Below, one piece after another: positions 1 to 10,864 of a stretch of DNA of 64,000 nucleotides. The stretch is from positions 6,876,001 through 6,940,000 of the forward strand of contig NC_013132.1 in assembly GCF_000024005.1 (NCBI RefSeq), read 5' to 3'. The stretch comes from Chitinophaga pinensis DSM 2588. GTDB taxonomy: Bacteria; Bacteroidota; Bacteroidia; Chitinophagales; Chitinophagaceae. The notes under the pieces were generated by a model. That model worked only from the letters and a program-made list of their open reading frames with translations, made no database searches and was not told where the DNA came from. Position 1 is the stretch's first letter; every line of letters begins with the position of its first letter. The position numbers were made by a program, and so were the translations under genes.

Positions 1-471
1 AGCTGGTTCATTGATGGAGTTTTTTAAATGTAATAATTACAGGTTCAGTGGTGTATGTTGTAAAAAAGCCAGACGAAGGAATGCCGCCTACCAGACAGCT
101 GAATGCTGTAGTTCAGATCGATATACTAACAGATGGTAAGCTTATTTTGTTCCGGACACGCGGATAAAGAGAACAATTTCCCGCAGGTTTCCTGACATCG
201 GGCTGTCACTTACCGCTTTTAGCTTTGTATCATAAAACTGAAATAGTACTGTCATGCAGGAAAAAGACAGGGAGACTTTTTGTCCGGCTAACCGCTCGGA
301 ATGGAGACATTGGTTGCAGAAAAATCATCAGCAGAAATAATCTATCTGGCTGATCTACTACAAAAAACAGGCAGGAATGATGCGTGCAGGGGCTAAAACC
401 TAAACAGTTTTGATCGGCCGCTATTGTCATTAAGAAATAGCGCTCCGGTTCAAGTGCCGGAGCGCGCCGCA
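1..471. other. Left-edge intergenic region with no convincing gene
   Basis: No recognisable gene was found. A 50-codon open frame on the plus strand (15-167, stop TAA at 165) has no ATG in a suitable place, only GTG codons at 48 and 51, and follows a TGA at 12-14. Its translation, which includes VVKKPDEGMPPTRQL, resembles nothing I recognise. The right end of the region carries the terminator of the leftward DUF6263 gene. Confidence 0.4.
440..465 (-). terminator. Probable terminator of the DUF6263 gene
   Basis: Nine-base arms GCGCTCCGG (440-448) and CCGGAGCGC (457-465) pair perfectly around an 8-base loop, just past the stop codon at 472. On the minus strand the hairpin is followed by a moderately T-rich stretch, so it fits a factor-independent terminator, though without a strong U-run. 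Confidence 0.6.
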
Positions 472-1368
472 TTATTTCTTCTGCATTTCATTCTTTACTG
501 TCTTTACCACTAATCTGGTGATATTACCTGCTCTTGGTTTCATATCATCCTTCACAGAAGACTGTATCACCAGGCCGGTTTTACAATCAACAGTAACAGT
601 ACCTTTCCTGGAATAAGAAGCCTGGATGTCCGTGTTAATAGCAGAACCGGAGGATATTGCAAGCTCCATACGATTGCCATCATCAGATTTCACCGTGTAA
701 TCTACCTGCAATGCACCTATCTGGTGATTCTCCTCTTTACTCCATTTGTCCCCTACACCTACTTCTGATTCCGGAATGTAAGACAATGCGTCTTCGAATA
801 CCTTTCTGATCTCTTCATTGCTGATCGTTCCGCGCATCGTTTTTCCGAAGCCCTGTGCAATAGAAGCGTCATCTCCTTCCATACCAGCCAATGCATTGTT
901 AATCAGTGTATCCACACCGGTTACCTGATCTACCTGCCAGTCAGGCGTGATGTATACAGTAAATGATTTTCCCAGCATCCCTTCGCCCAGTTTACGCAGA
1001 TGATCGTTTTGCTTATGCAGTTCATCAGATGTGCTTTTCACCACAAACTCGTTAAAGTCATCTGAGTTGAAACCTGTCAGATCATGTGTAAAAAGATGCT
1101 CTGTACGCTGGTTGATTTTAAGATAAGTAGCTCTTAACATTAATTTGCCTGAGCTTGTTTTTCCAACTACACGCAGGAACCAGCTGGTGGAAGCAGTCTG
1201 ATTAATAGCGCGTACGCCGTCTTCATGAATGTCTGAAATGGCAGTGTTTCTGAAAATGTACTGTTCTCCTGGATTCAATACTGGAATAATTGACTTTTTT
1301 ACCTGACCTGATGAGATGAAGGAAAGGGAGATAAGGCCCATTATCAGGACAGCAATTCTAATGGTCAT
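472..1368 (-). CDS. DUF6263-type secreted protein
   Basis: A 298-residue protein with an N-terminal signal peptide (hydrophobic residues 4-20, then SGQ) and no other membrane segment, so it is probably periplasmic or surface-exposed. The body has the pattern of Bacteroidota DUF6263 proteins: a glycine-poor beta-rich N-terminal half, a central TPDWQVDQVTGVDTL stretch, and a C-terminal half with VGVGDKW and the repeated strand pattern seen where these proteins describe conversion of a beta-sandwich. The function of the family is not known. It stands alone, divergent from katG, with its own hairpin terminator. The family assignment rests on memory of the motif pattern and is moderately sure; a role cannot be given. 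Confidence 0.75.
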   Translation of the reverse strand: MTIRIAVLIMGLISLSFISSGQVKKSIIPVLNPGEQYIFRNTAISDIHEDGVRAINQTASTSWFLRVVGKTSSGKLMLRATYLKINQRTEHLFTHDLTGFNSDDFNEFVVKSTSDELHKQNDHLRKLGEGMLGKSFTVYITPDWQVDQVTGVDTLINNALAGMEGDDASIAQGFGKTMRGTISNEEIRKVFEDALSYIPESEVGVGDKWSKEENHQIGALQVDYTVKSDDGNRMELAISSGSAINTDIQASYSRKGTVTVDCKTGLVIQSSVKDDMKPRAGNITRLVVKTVKNEMQKK

Positions 1369-4025
<2,657 letters not shown>

Positions 4026-4047
4026 TAAGATTTAACAGTGATAAGTA

Positions 4048-4088
4048 AAAAACCTCTGAGTGCCGGACCTGGCACTTTAGAGGTTTTT
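4048..4088 (+). terminator. katG terminator
   Basis: AAAAACCTCT (4048-4057) pairs with AGAGGTTTTT (4079-4088), with an inner stem GTGCC/GGCAC, and the right arm itself supplies the T-run. It lies 22 bases after the katG stop. Confidence 0.85.
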
Positions 4089-4180
4089 CTCTTTAAATGG
4101 GGCCTTTATGTTAATTTCGCGACCTGTTATACTTATCCGCAATAACATTTCAACATAGCATTATCCTGATACTTTAGGCC

Positions 4181-5068
4181 ATGCAAATACTGAATACGAC
4201 TCAAAAAGTACCTATTTATTCACTGAACCCGGACAAAACAGGTGATAAACACTTTAAGGTGTATCACTATGAAGGTGGCCTGCCTGATCAGACCGACCTG
4301 CTGGTGCCACACCGCAAAAGTCACTATCTGCTCGTTTTTATAAGAAAGGCTGATAGTCGCCAGTGGATAGATATGACGCCTTACGAAGTAAAGAACAACA
4401 CCGTCTACTTCAGCGGTCCCGATAACATGATCGTAAAAGAAGGATTCAGTGAACTATGGAGTACCGGTATCGCTTTTACACCGGAATTCCTGTCTTCCCA
4501 GGACAATGCCTCCCTGAATAATCTTCCCATCATCCGCAATCCTTATAATGGTCACGAACTGGCGCTGACAGCACCCGATATATTATTTATAGAAGAGATC
4601 ATCAGTAAGATCCGGCTGGAATATGAACAATCCGGAGAATGGCAACAACGTATGTTAGCGGCTTATCTGACGGTATTGCTGACCTATCTGAGCCGCCTGT
4701 ATACAGAACAGTACAAGGGGAAAGATACCTCCACAGAAAGACAATTATTAAAGCAGTTCCAGGCGAAGATCAACGGGTACTTCCAGCAATACCATGAAGT
4801 TGCGGACTATGCTGCCATGCTACACATCTCTGCCGGGCATTTAAGCGAAGTGATCAAAAATCAGAGCGGTAAACCCGCTATCAAACACATACACGAACGC
4901 CTTGTAATGGAAGCCAGAAGACTGCTCTTTCACACCAATAACTCACTCAAGGATATCGCCTTTGACCTGGGTTTCTCTGATGCCTCCTACTTCAACCGCT
5001 TCTTTAAAAGAGAAACAGGGGTAACCCCAGCCGGCTTCCGGACAGAAATCCGCAAAATGTACCATTAA
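4181..5068 (+). CDS. AraC-family transcriptional regulator
   Basis: A 295-residue regulator. The N-terminal part (about 20-160) is an AraC-type sensing domain containing the small-protein pattern GGLPDQTDLLVPHRKSHYLLVFI, and the C-terminal 100 residues form two helix-turn-helix motifs: the first around DYAAMLHISAGHLSEVIKNQSG, the second in LKDIAFDLGFSDASYFNRFF followed by the conserved GVTPAGFR. The SDR gene starts 66 bases downstream on the same strand, so this protein most likely controls that gene or its own operon; this arrangement (AraC next to an oxidoreductase) is common in Bacteroidota. The ligand cannot be told from the sequence. Confidence 0.92.
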   Translation: MQILNTTQKVPIYSLNPDKTGDKHFKVYHYEGGLPDQTDLLVPHRKSHYLLVFIRKADSRQWIDMTPYEVKNNTVYFSGPDNMIVKEGFSELWSTGIAFTPEFLSSQDNASLNNLPIIRNPYNGHELALTAPDILFIEEIISKIRLEYEQSGEWQQRMLAAYLTVLLTYLSRLYTEQYKGKDTSTERQLLKQFQAKINGYFQQYHEVADYAAMLHISAGHLSEVIKNQSGKPAIKHIHERLVMEARRLLFHTNNSLKDIAFDLGFSDASYFNRFFKRETGVTPAGFRTEIRKMYH

Positions 5069-5134
5069 CTCCGATGGATGTGTTACAGCCGGGAGCCCTC
5101 TCCCCGGTAATTTTGTACTGTTAAACAATCAATC

Positions 5135-5875
5135 ATGAAAACAGTACTGATAACAGGAGCAAATAAAAGCATCGGCTTCGAAACAGCAAGACAATTATTA
5201 CAACAGGGATATTACGTTTACCTGGGCTGCCGTGATCTGCAAAAAGGCAGGCAGGCAGTCAGCCAGTTACAATCAGAAGGCTTCAGCCAGGTGGAAGCAC
5301 TGGTGATCGATGTGGACAACGTTGATTCAATACAGGCAGCCCGTCACACACTCGGCCAACAAATCAAAGTATTGGACGTATTGGTCAATAATGCCGGCGT
5401 ACTCGGTAGTATGACAGCACAAACTGCACTGGAAACGGATATCAGCATCTTCAGACAAGTATTCGAAACAAACTACTTCGGTGTCATCTCCGTAACACAG
5501 GCATTCATTGATCTGTTGCAGGTTTCTCCGGCCCCCAGGATCGTCAATGTGACTTCCGGTCTGGGCTCGCTCACCCTGCAAAATGATCCTGCCTGGAAAC
5601 ACTATCTTGTCAAACCATCCGCCTATGTCTCCTCTAAAGCGGCACTCAATGCCTATACCATCGTACTGGCGTATAATCTGCGTGACACCGCGTTTAAAGT
5701 GAATGCAGTGGATCCTGGTTATACCGCTACGGACTTCAATCATCACAGCGGTCCGGGTACCGTACAGGACGCGGCCGCCCGTGTAGTAAAAGCAGCGACT
5801 TTGGGTGAAAACGGCCCTTCCGGTATATTCTACAGTGATGATAATAATCCGGAGACCGGCATCAGTGCCTGGTAA
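5135..5875 (+). CDS. Short-chain dehydrogenase/reductase (carbonyl-reductase-like)
   Basis: A 246-residue classical SDR. The Rossmann motif TGANKSIG is at residues 7-14; the position usually Gly in carbonyl-reductase-like proteins (NKGIG) is Ser here. NNAG is present (LVNNAGVLG), and the catalytic pair is in YVSSK (Tyr and Lys four apart) preceded by the Ser of the VTSGLGSL segment. PGYTATDFN after the active site is the usual PG motif. Substrate not predictable; NADPH preference is likely from the family but not proven. It follows the AraC gene on the same strand and ends before a bidirectional terminator. Confidence 0.93.
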   Translation: MKTVLITGANKSIGFETARQLLQQGYYVYLGCRDLQKGRQAVSQLQSEGFSQVEALVIDVDNVDSIQAARHTLGQQIKVLDVLVNNAGVLGSMTAQTALETDISIFRQVFETNYFGVISVTQAFIDLLQVSPAPRIVNVTSGLGSLTLQNDPAWKHYLVKPSAYVSSKAALNAYTIVLAYNLRDTAFKVNAVDPGYTATDFNHHSGPGTVQDAAARVVKAATLGENGPSGIFYSDDNNPETGISAW

Positions 5876-5903
5876 ACGATAGTTACCTATTGTCATAAAA
5901 AAT

Positions 5904-5934
5904 AAAGATCGGAGTTATCATAACCCCGATCTTT
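5904..5934. terminator. Bidirectional terminator between SDR and cupin genes
   Basis: AAAGATCGG (5904-5912) and CCGATCTTT (5926-5934) form the outer stem, with GTTA/TAAC extending it. A-rich and T-rich flanks on either side let it serve both convergent genes. Confidence 0.8.
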
Positions 5935-5960
5935 TCATATTAAACATCACACACTACATT

Positions 5961-6377
5961 TTATTTTGCCAATACTACCAATGGCTTGCCTTTTTCAACT
6001 ACATAAGTAGCCAGTTCAGCGCCAGTTTCCTTACCAACATTTCTGGCGGCATGTTTCACGCCGGTAGGTATAAACAATACATCCCCTGCTTTCAGTTTTA
6101 CCGGTTTCTTACCCTCTACCTCGTATTCCAGTGTACCTGACAGCACATAGATAATCTCCTCTCCCGGATGCGTATGCATACCAAACGCTGCTCCCGGATC
6201 AAAATCAATACGTGCCTGAATCGTTTCCTTTCCCGGAACATCCAGGTCATGTCTTTGCAGTTCTGTACGTTTGGTACCTGGTTGCTGCTTAGGGGCCTGT
6301 TTTGCGAAAACAAATGCACCCAGACTCAATACGGCGATAGCAGTCAGTAAAATTTTCATCTTTTCAGTTTTTAGCAT
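5961..6377 (-). CDS. Secreted cupin-domain protein
   Basis: A small (138-residue) exported single-domain cupin. Two possible starts exist: ATG at 6377 or ATG at 6359 (MKILLTAIAVLSLGAFVFA); the latter gives a textbook signal peptide and I favour it. The cupin metal-site motif is seen as GMHTHPGEEIIYVLSG, with the two His and the Glu of motif 1, and the second motif as GDVLFIPTGVKHAARN, giving the third His. Such proteins may be small metal-dependent enzymes or sensors; nothing here fixes a substrate. It is convergent with the SDR gene and shares its terminator. Confidence 0.9.
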   Translation of the reverse strand: MLKTEKMKILLTAIAVLSLGAFVFAKQAPKQQPGTKRTELQRHDLDVPGKETIQARIDFDPGAAFGMHTHPGEEIIYVLSGTLEYEVEGKKPVKLKAGDVLFIPTGVKHAARNVGKETGAELATYVVEKGKPLVVLAK

Positions 6378-6901
6378 TTAAAATCCCGATCTCCTGATCA
6401 GGTATTGTTACCTCACTTTTCCCGCTGGACGGAACGGTCATAATGGGGGACCACTGACCGTTGCGAGGATCTCTCTTGTGTTGATGATGTAAAGATACCG
6501 CCGGAAAGCGGTGCAGGGAAAGGAGGAATAAGGCTAAGCGGACAAGATCAGGCGCGAATCAGGCATATCGCGCCGTAAAAAACAGGGGAATCTATTGAGA
6601 GGAGTATTTACGTCGTTCGTTACTGAGCTGGTGTAATTCATTGATGCTGCGGGGCGATGCCTTAATAGCCGTAAAACATTTAACCAGGTCTTCTATCAGT
6701 TCTTCCGAGATATATTGCAGATATCGCTTACGCACCTTCTTAAATTCGTAGGAGCATAGATATCTGGCCAGACCTCTTCTTGTTTTATAACGCTTCCGAA
6801 GGAGCCATCCAAAGTCCTGTTTATTTTTCTTTGTACCTTTCCTCTACTATTATTGCTGTTCCTCTACCGGATTTCTCCTTTCCTGATCAATATCGTATAT
6901 A
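6378..6901. other. Long intergenic region upstream of the LytS kinase gene
   Basis: It holds the cupin gene's 5' region (about 6378-6590), a start-less open frame on the minus strand (6592-6843) and a short 5' region of the sensor kinase gene. A purine-rich segment at about 6515-6535 has no gene. No clear promoter could be assigned. Confidence 0.4.
6592..6843 (-). pseudogene. Start-less 83-codon open frame, probable gene remnant
   Basis: Reading the minus strand from 6843 to the TAG at 6592-6594 gives 83 sense codons with no ATG; a TAG directly precedes the open part. The translation is strongly basic and helical (for example NKQDFGWLLRKRYKTRRGLA, then YISEELIEDLVKCFTAIKAS) and ends ERRKYSSQ. 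Amino acid composition looks protein-like, not random. I do not recognise a family. The missing start suggests a 3' fragment of a lost gene; a short gene using a non-ATG start is possible but no good GTG or TTG is placed near its beginning. Confidence 0.4.
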
Positions 6902-7951
6902 GTGAAAAATCAAACGATGCCTTCCACGACCAACAATAGCCATCCCTCCCGGCAACGCTACTTTTACGCCGCCTACTGGGTGATGGTCACCCTTATCTTC
7001 CTGTATGACCGTACCTACCTGATCCAGAAAGCAGGACTGCCCAATTTCTTTATCTGTGCCCTTGTAAGGGTATCACTGCTCATAGCGCTGGCCTGGCTGA
7101 ATATTCACTGGCTGATCCCCCGCTTCCTGTTACATGAAAAATATGCGGCCTACTTCACGCTGGTGCTGCTACTGTTGTTAGGATATCTGGTCGTACAAAG
7201 CGGCTACGACTTCTATCTGTTCGGATATGTACTCGGTCCCGGCAGAAACGCACGGTTATCGGCTTCACTGATTTACAACTTCACCCATACCTCGCTTTAT
7301 CTGCTGCTGACCATCGCCCTGAAATTCAGTATGGACTGGTATGAGCAGAAGAAAATAGTCCAGGAGATCCGGCTGGAAAAGCTACAGGCAGAAGTCAACT
7401 ATCTGCACTCCCAGATCAATCCTCATTTCCTGTTCAATGCCTTAAATAACCTCTATGCCCTGACGCTTAAAAAATCAGATGAAGCGCCGGCAGTCGTATT
7501 AAAACTTGCTGAGCTGATGGAGTACATGTTATACGAAAGCGAACAGACGGTTATTCCACTGGAAAAAGAAATCAGCTATCTGAATAACTACCTTGAACTG
7601 GAAAAGATCAGACAGGATAACCAGGCGGATATCCGTTTAACGGTGACGGGCGATGTACAGCAATACTGGCTGCCGCCTTTCCTGATATTTCCCCTGGTAG
7701 AGAATGCCTTTAAACACGGGATCAGCAAAGCAGTACACAATGCCTTTCTTTTCATCAATATCGATGCAGGACCAACACTTGACATAAATATAGCCAACAA
7801 TAAAGGCAGGATCCCCCCTACCATGCAAAACGGCGGTATCGGTCTGCTTAATCTGAGGAAACGCCTGGAACTGCTATTCCCCGGTAAACATACATTAGAG
7901 ATCACGAATCATCCGGAACGCTTTCTGGTACATTTAAAAATCATGCGCTGA
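6902..7951 (+). CDS. LytS/YehU-type sensor histidine kinase
   Basis: A 349-residue membrane kinase of the Bacteroidota LytS-type (histidine kinase domain PF06580). Residues about 20-145 contain four hydrophobic membrane segments without an obvious extracellular sensor domain. Phosphoacceptor His175 lies in SQINPHFLFNALNN; the ATP-binding part has PLVENAFKHGI and a G-box GGIGLLNLRKRLEL. The start is GTG at 6902 or ATG at 6917; I cannot separate them. Its stop TGA shares one base with the ATG of the LytTR regulator gene at 7951, so the two are translationally linked and act as a pair. The signal is unknown. Confidence 0.95.
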   Translation: MKNQTMPSTTNNSHPSRQRYFYAAYWVMVTLIFLYDRTYLIQKAGLPNFFICALVRVSLLIALAWLNIHWLIPRFLLHEKYAAYFTLVLLLLLGYLVVQSGYDFYLFGYVLGPGRNARLSASLIYNFTHTSLYLLLTIALKFSMDWYEQKKIVQEIRLEKLQAEVNYLHSQINPHFLFNALNNLYALTLKKSDEAPAVVLKLAELMEYMLYESEQTVIPLEKEISYLNNYLELEKIRQDNQADIRLTVTGDVQQYWLPPFLIFPLVENAFKHGISKAVHNAFLFINIDAGPTLDINIANNKGRIPPTMQNGGIGLLNLRKRLELLFPGKHTLEITNHPERFLVHLKIMR

Positions 7952-8658
7952 TGCTGAAATGTGTAATCATCGACGATGAACCATTGGCCCGTGAGATCCT
8001 GGCAGGATACATCACGCAACACGAAGCACTTACACTCGCCGGCAGCTTCAGTAATGCACTGGAAGGAAAGGCATTCCTGCAACACCAGGTAGCGGATCTG
8101 CTATTGCTGGACATCGAGATCCCCGAAATCAGTGGTATTGATTTCCTGCGGAGTCTGTCCCAGCCACCTATTACCGTCTTCACCACCGCTTTCCGGGACT
8201 ATGCATTTGAAGGATATGAACTAGGTGTGATCGATTACCTGCTAAAACCAATCTCCTATGAACGATTTGCCAGGGCGGTTGATAAAGTGACGGAATTTCT
8301 TTCTCTTGAAAGGCATAATGCAGACCTGGAACTACAGCAGGAAATCCCCGCTTTCATCTTCGTCAAAAGTGGTGTACAAAAAATCAAACTTTCCTTTGCA
8401 GATGTATCCTATATACAGGGGCTGAAAGACTACGCCATCATACATACCACAAGCGGAAAAATTGTGACCAAAGGCTCTGTCAAATCCATGCAGGCGCTCT
8501 TTCCGGAAACGCTCTTTATGAGAGTACACAAATCATTTATCGTAGCGAAAGATAAGATCAGGCGGGTTGAAAGAAACAGTATCCTGATTGCAGATCAGCA
8601 GATTCCCGTTGGCAGAAATTACAAAGCAGCACTGGATAAACTCATAGACGGTTATTAA
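7951..8658 (+). CDS. LytTR-family response regulator
   Basis: A 235-residue DNA-binding response regulator. The receiver domain (residues 1-120) has the acidic pair Asp8-Asp9, the phosphoacceptor Asp54 (LLLLDIEIPEISG), the Thr at TVFTTAF and the Lys in LLKPI. The C-terminal LytTR domain runs from about residue 130 (FIFVKSGVQKIKLSFADVSY, with DYAIIHT and FMRVHKSF) to the end. It is paired with the upstream LytS-type kinase. The secreted protein gene 96 bases downstream may be a target, which is inference from position only. Confidence 0.95.
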   Translation: MLKCVIIDDEPLAREILAGYITQHEALTLAGSFSNALEGKAFLQHQVADLLLLDIEIPEISGIDFLRSLSQPPITVFTTAFRDYAFEGYELGVIDYLLKPISYERFARAVDKVTEFLSLERHNADLELQQEIPAFIFVKSGVQKIKLSFADVSYIQGLKDYAIIHTTSGKIVTKGSVKSMQALFPETLFMRVHKSFIVAKDKIRRVERNSILIADQQIPVGRNYKAALDKLIDGY

Positions 8659-8753
8659 GCGGTTCCTCTATTATTCCGGCAGTTCGTATACTATTTTTTT
8701 ACCTCCTTTATTTATAGGCTAGTATTGTATACAGATACTTAAATCATTCTACC

Positions 8754-9206
8754 ATGAAAAACATAGTATTCAAACAATCATTACTGAAACTGTTCATGCT
8801 TGTTGCATGTTGCCTGAGTTTATCAGCCTTTACTGCGAACAGGGGCCTGGACAGATATGAGATCTATCTCAACAGTAAACTGATCCTGAAACAGGCCGTC
8901 AATGCCCCGCTTAACCTAAGGATGCTGCAACTGGATAAGGCAGACAGCAAGGACCTGCTGCGTATTATCTACATACACTGCACAAATAAAGGGCAGGGTA
9001 CCAATCGCGGCATCGCCATCCAGGATGAAAAAGGAAATATCCTGAAGAAATGGACATTTGACGATGCAACTCAGGCGATGGAAATACCTGTAAAAGAACT
9101 GTTACAGGTAGAAAAACAAAACAGCAGCAGCCGTCTTAGTTTACATTATGCGGCACAGGAATTACCTGAAGGTGATATGTTACTGGCAGCCGTCCGGTTT
9201 AAATAA
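8754..9206 (+). CDS. Small secreted protein of unknown function
   Basis: A 150-residue protein with a signal peptide (hydrophobic core VACCLSLSAFTA, cleavage probably after the TA at about residue 28). The mature part (about 120 residues) is predicted mostly beta (EIYLNSKLILKQ, RGIAIQDEKGNILKKW, RLSLHYAAQELP) and has no motif that I can assign. Similar short proteins are often found beside LytTR systems in this group, but I cannot name the family with certainty. It follows the LytS/LytTR pair on the same strand and is likely regulated with it. Confidence 0.75.
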   Translation: MKNIVFKQSLLKLFMLVACCLSLSAFTANRGLDRYEIYLNSKLILKQAVNAPLNLRMLQLDKADSKDLLRIIYIHCTNKGQGTNRGIAIQDEKGNILKKWTFDDATQAMEIPVKELLQVEKQNSSSRLSLHYAAQELPEGDMLLAAVRFK

Positions 9207-9223
9207 CTGATCCCCTGCATAAC

Positions 9224-9243
9224 GCCTCCGCTCCTGCGGGGGC
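9224..9243 (+). terminator. Weak hairpin after the small secreted protein gene
   Basis: GCCTCCGC (9224-9231) and GCGGGGGC (9236-9243) form an eight-base stem with one mismatch, followed by ATATTATTAT and no clean T-run. It is close to the stop of the gene at 9206. Confidence 0.4.
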
Positions 9244-9337
9244 ATATTATTATAATCAGGAAGAGTACTGTCTGTCATCAGGCTTTTTGTTCGCCGTCTC
9301 AGCTAGGTTTGTGTAACCAAGAACAAAAAACACAATT

Positions 9338-9973
9338 ATGAAAAAGTTACTCTTACTGAACGTATTATGTTGTCTCAGCGTATTAGGAATGGCCCAGCAG
9401 AAAGGCGAATGGCGCGCCCGTATAAGAGCGACGGCAGTCATTCCTGAAGCAGGCGCAGACATTACTACTGTAGGTGGTAGTGCAGACATCTCCACTACGG
9501 TGATCCCCGAACTTGACTTCACCTATTTCCTTTTTAACCGCGTATCTGCCAATCTTATACTCGGTACGACAAAACATAAAGTAACAGCTACGGGTACGGC
9601 ACTTGGTGAGGTAGATCTCGGTAAGGTATGGCTCTTACCTCCTACGCTTACCTTCCTGTATCACCAGCCTTTAGGTAAAGGAATATTACCTTACGCAGGA
9701 GCCGGCATCAATTACACCATCTTTTACGGTAAGAAAACCGGTCCTGCTATAGCGGACATCTCCTATAAAAATAACTTCGGTTTTGCTACACAACTGGGTG
9801 TTGATATAGACATCACTAAGAAATGGTTCATAAATGTGGATGCTAAAAAGATCTGGCTGAAAACCGAGAATACGGTGACCACCGTACCAGAAGTAGCTGG
9901 TGGAGCGACGGTACATGCAGACACGAAAATCAATCCATGGCTGCTGAGTATAGGTATCGGATGTAAATTCTAA
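9338..9973 (+). CDS. OmpW-family outer membrane protein
   Basis: A 211-residue protein with a signal peptide ending MAQQ and the features of the OmpW family (eight-stranded beta-barrel, known as small hydrophobic channels): IPELDFTYFLF near residue 65, LLPPTLTFLYHQP around 105 and the terminal NPWLLSIGIGCKF ending in Phe, as outer membrane proteins normally do. Located in the outer membrane. OmpW proteins are often linked to stress response or to small hydrophobic compounds, but no specific substrate can be inferred. It is followed closely by the converging AraC gene. Confidence 0.92.
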   Translation: MKKLLLLNVLCCLSVLGMAQQKGEWRARIRATAVIPEAGADITTVGGSADISTTVIPELDFTYFLFNRVSANLILGTTKHKVTATGTALGEVDLGKVWLLPPTLTFLYHQPLGKGILPYAGAGINYTIFYGKKTGPAIADISYKNNFGFATQLGVDIDITKKWFINVDAKKIWLKTENTVTTVPEVAGGATVHADTKINPWLLSIGIGCKF

Positions 9974-9986
9974 TCTTCCGCAGGCA

Positions 9987-10799
9987 TTATTTTCCTTGCA
10001 GCAAGGCAGTCGGCGTGTATCCAAAATGGCTTTTAAAGGCCCTGGAAAAATGTGACAGATTCTCAAAGCCTGTTTCATAATACACATCTACCGGTTTGCG
10101 CTGTTGCTCTGACAACTGATAATGTGCCAGTTCCAGGCGTTTCCGGGTAAGCCACCGTTGTGGACTTGTCTGAAACGCCTTTTTAAAATCCCGCTTAAAT
10201 GTAGTGAGACTACGTCCTGTCAGATGACTGAACTTCTCCAGCGGTATATTAAACATATAGTTCTTCTCCATAAAATCAGCCAGGTTAATTTTCCCGGCTT
10301 CAGAGAAATCTGATAACACACGATCGATATGGGGATTGATGCTACGCAGAATTTCAATAGCTTCCTCCATCTTAATCTGTACCAGCTTTTCCGGCAACTG
10401 ATTATCCAGTTCGAAATAAGGGAATATGGAAGCAAAGAAACTATCCAGCAAAGGGGTTTTATCAAAACACAGCATCTCCGGGGAATGTGCCGGCTCCAAC
10501 AGTACTTCGTTCTTCGTATAATAATCACGCAGATAAGCAGTCGTCAAACGCATGATCACCGCTTTGTAAGGCTTCCCGTCCTTTCCGTTTTTCATCATGG
10601 TCGATAGCTGGTTCCTGGGAAAGAGAAAGGTATCCCCGGCGCCGAAAGTATAATGACGATCTCCATGTACCATCTTTAACTCACCGGAAATAATACGGAC
10701 CAACGCGCTGTCATCCAGCACCATCTCTCCCCTGTACTGCTGATTCTCGCTGCATGTCAGTACATTCTCTGCATACCTGTTGACTTGTCTTTCCGCCAT
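9987..10799 (-). CDS. AraC-family transcriptional regulator (ExsA-like N-domain)
   Basis: A 270-residue regulator. Residues about 20-140 form a cupin-like sensing domain (VRIISGELKMVHGDRHYTFG, GDTFLFPRNQLS), and residues 165-270 form the two-HTH DNA-binding domain (FSHLTGRSLTTFKRDFKKAF, then VDVYYETGFENLSHFSRAFKS and GYTPTALL). It stops 13 bases after the converging OmpW gene. The upstream SDR gene points the same way, ends in its own hairpin, and may be the target. Ligand unknown. Confidence 0.92.
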   Translation of the reverse strand: MAERQVNRYAENVLTCSENQQYRGEMVLDDSALVRIISGELKMVHGDRHYTFGAGDTFLFPRNQLSTMMKNGKDGKPYKAVIMRLTTAYLRDYYTKNEVLLEPAHSPEMLCFDKTPLLDSFFASIFPYFELDNQLPEKLVQIKMEEAIEILRSINPHIDRVLSDFSEAGKINLADFMEKNYMFNIPLEKFSHLTGRSLTTFKRDFKKAFQTSPQRWLTRKRLELAHYQLSEQQRKPVDVYYETGFENLSHFSRAFKSHFGYTPTALLQGK

Positions 10800-10821
10800 A
10801 CTACAAATGTAAAATAAAGAA

Positions 10822-10839
10822 GTCAGATCATTATCTGAC
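10822..10839 (-). terminator. Terminator of the long SDR gene
   Basis: GTCAGAT (10822-10828) pairs with ATCTGAC (10833-10839) around a 4-base loop; reading the minus strand, the hairpin is followed by TTTATTTTACATTT. It separates the SDR gene from the AraC gene downstream. Confidence 0.65.
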
Positions 10840-10864
10840 CTGACTTCCGCTCAAAACTATGCGC

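Noticed and set aside
230..472. An 80-codon minus-strand frame at the left edge
   Set aside because: It starts beyond the DUF6263 stop codon, reads through that gene's terminator region and has an odd composition.
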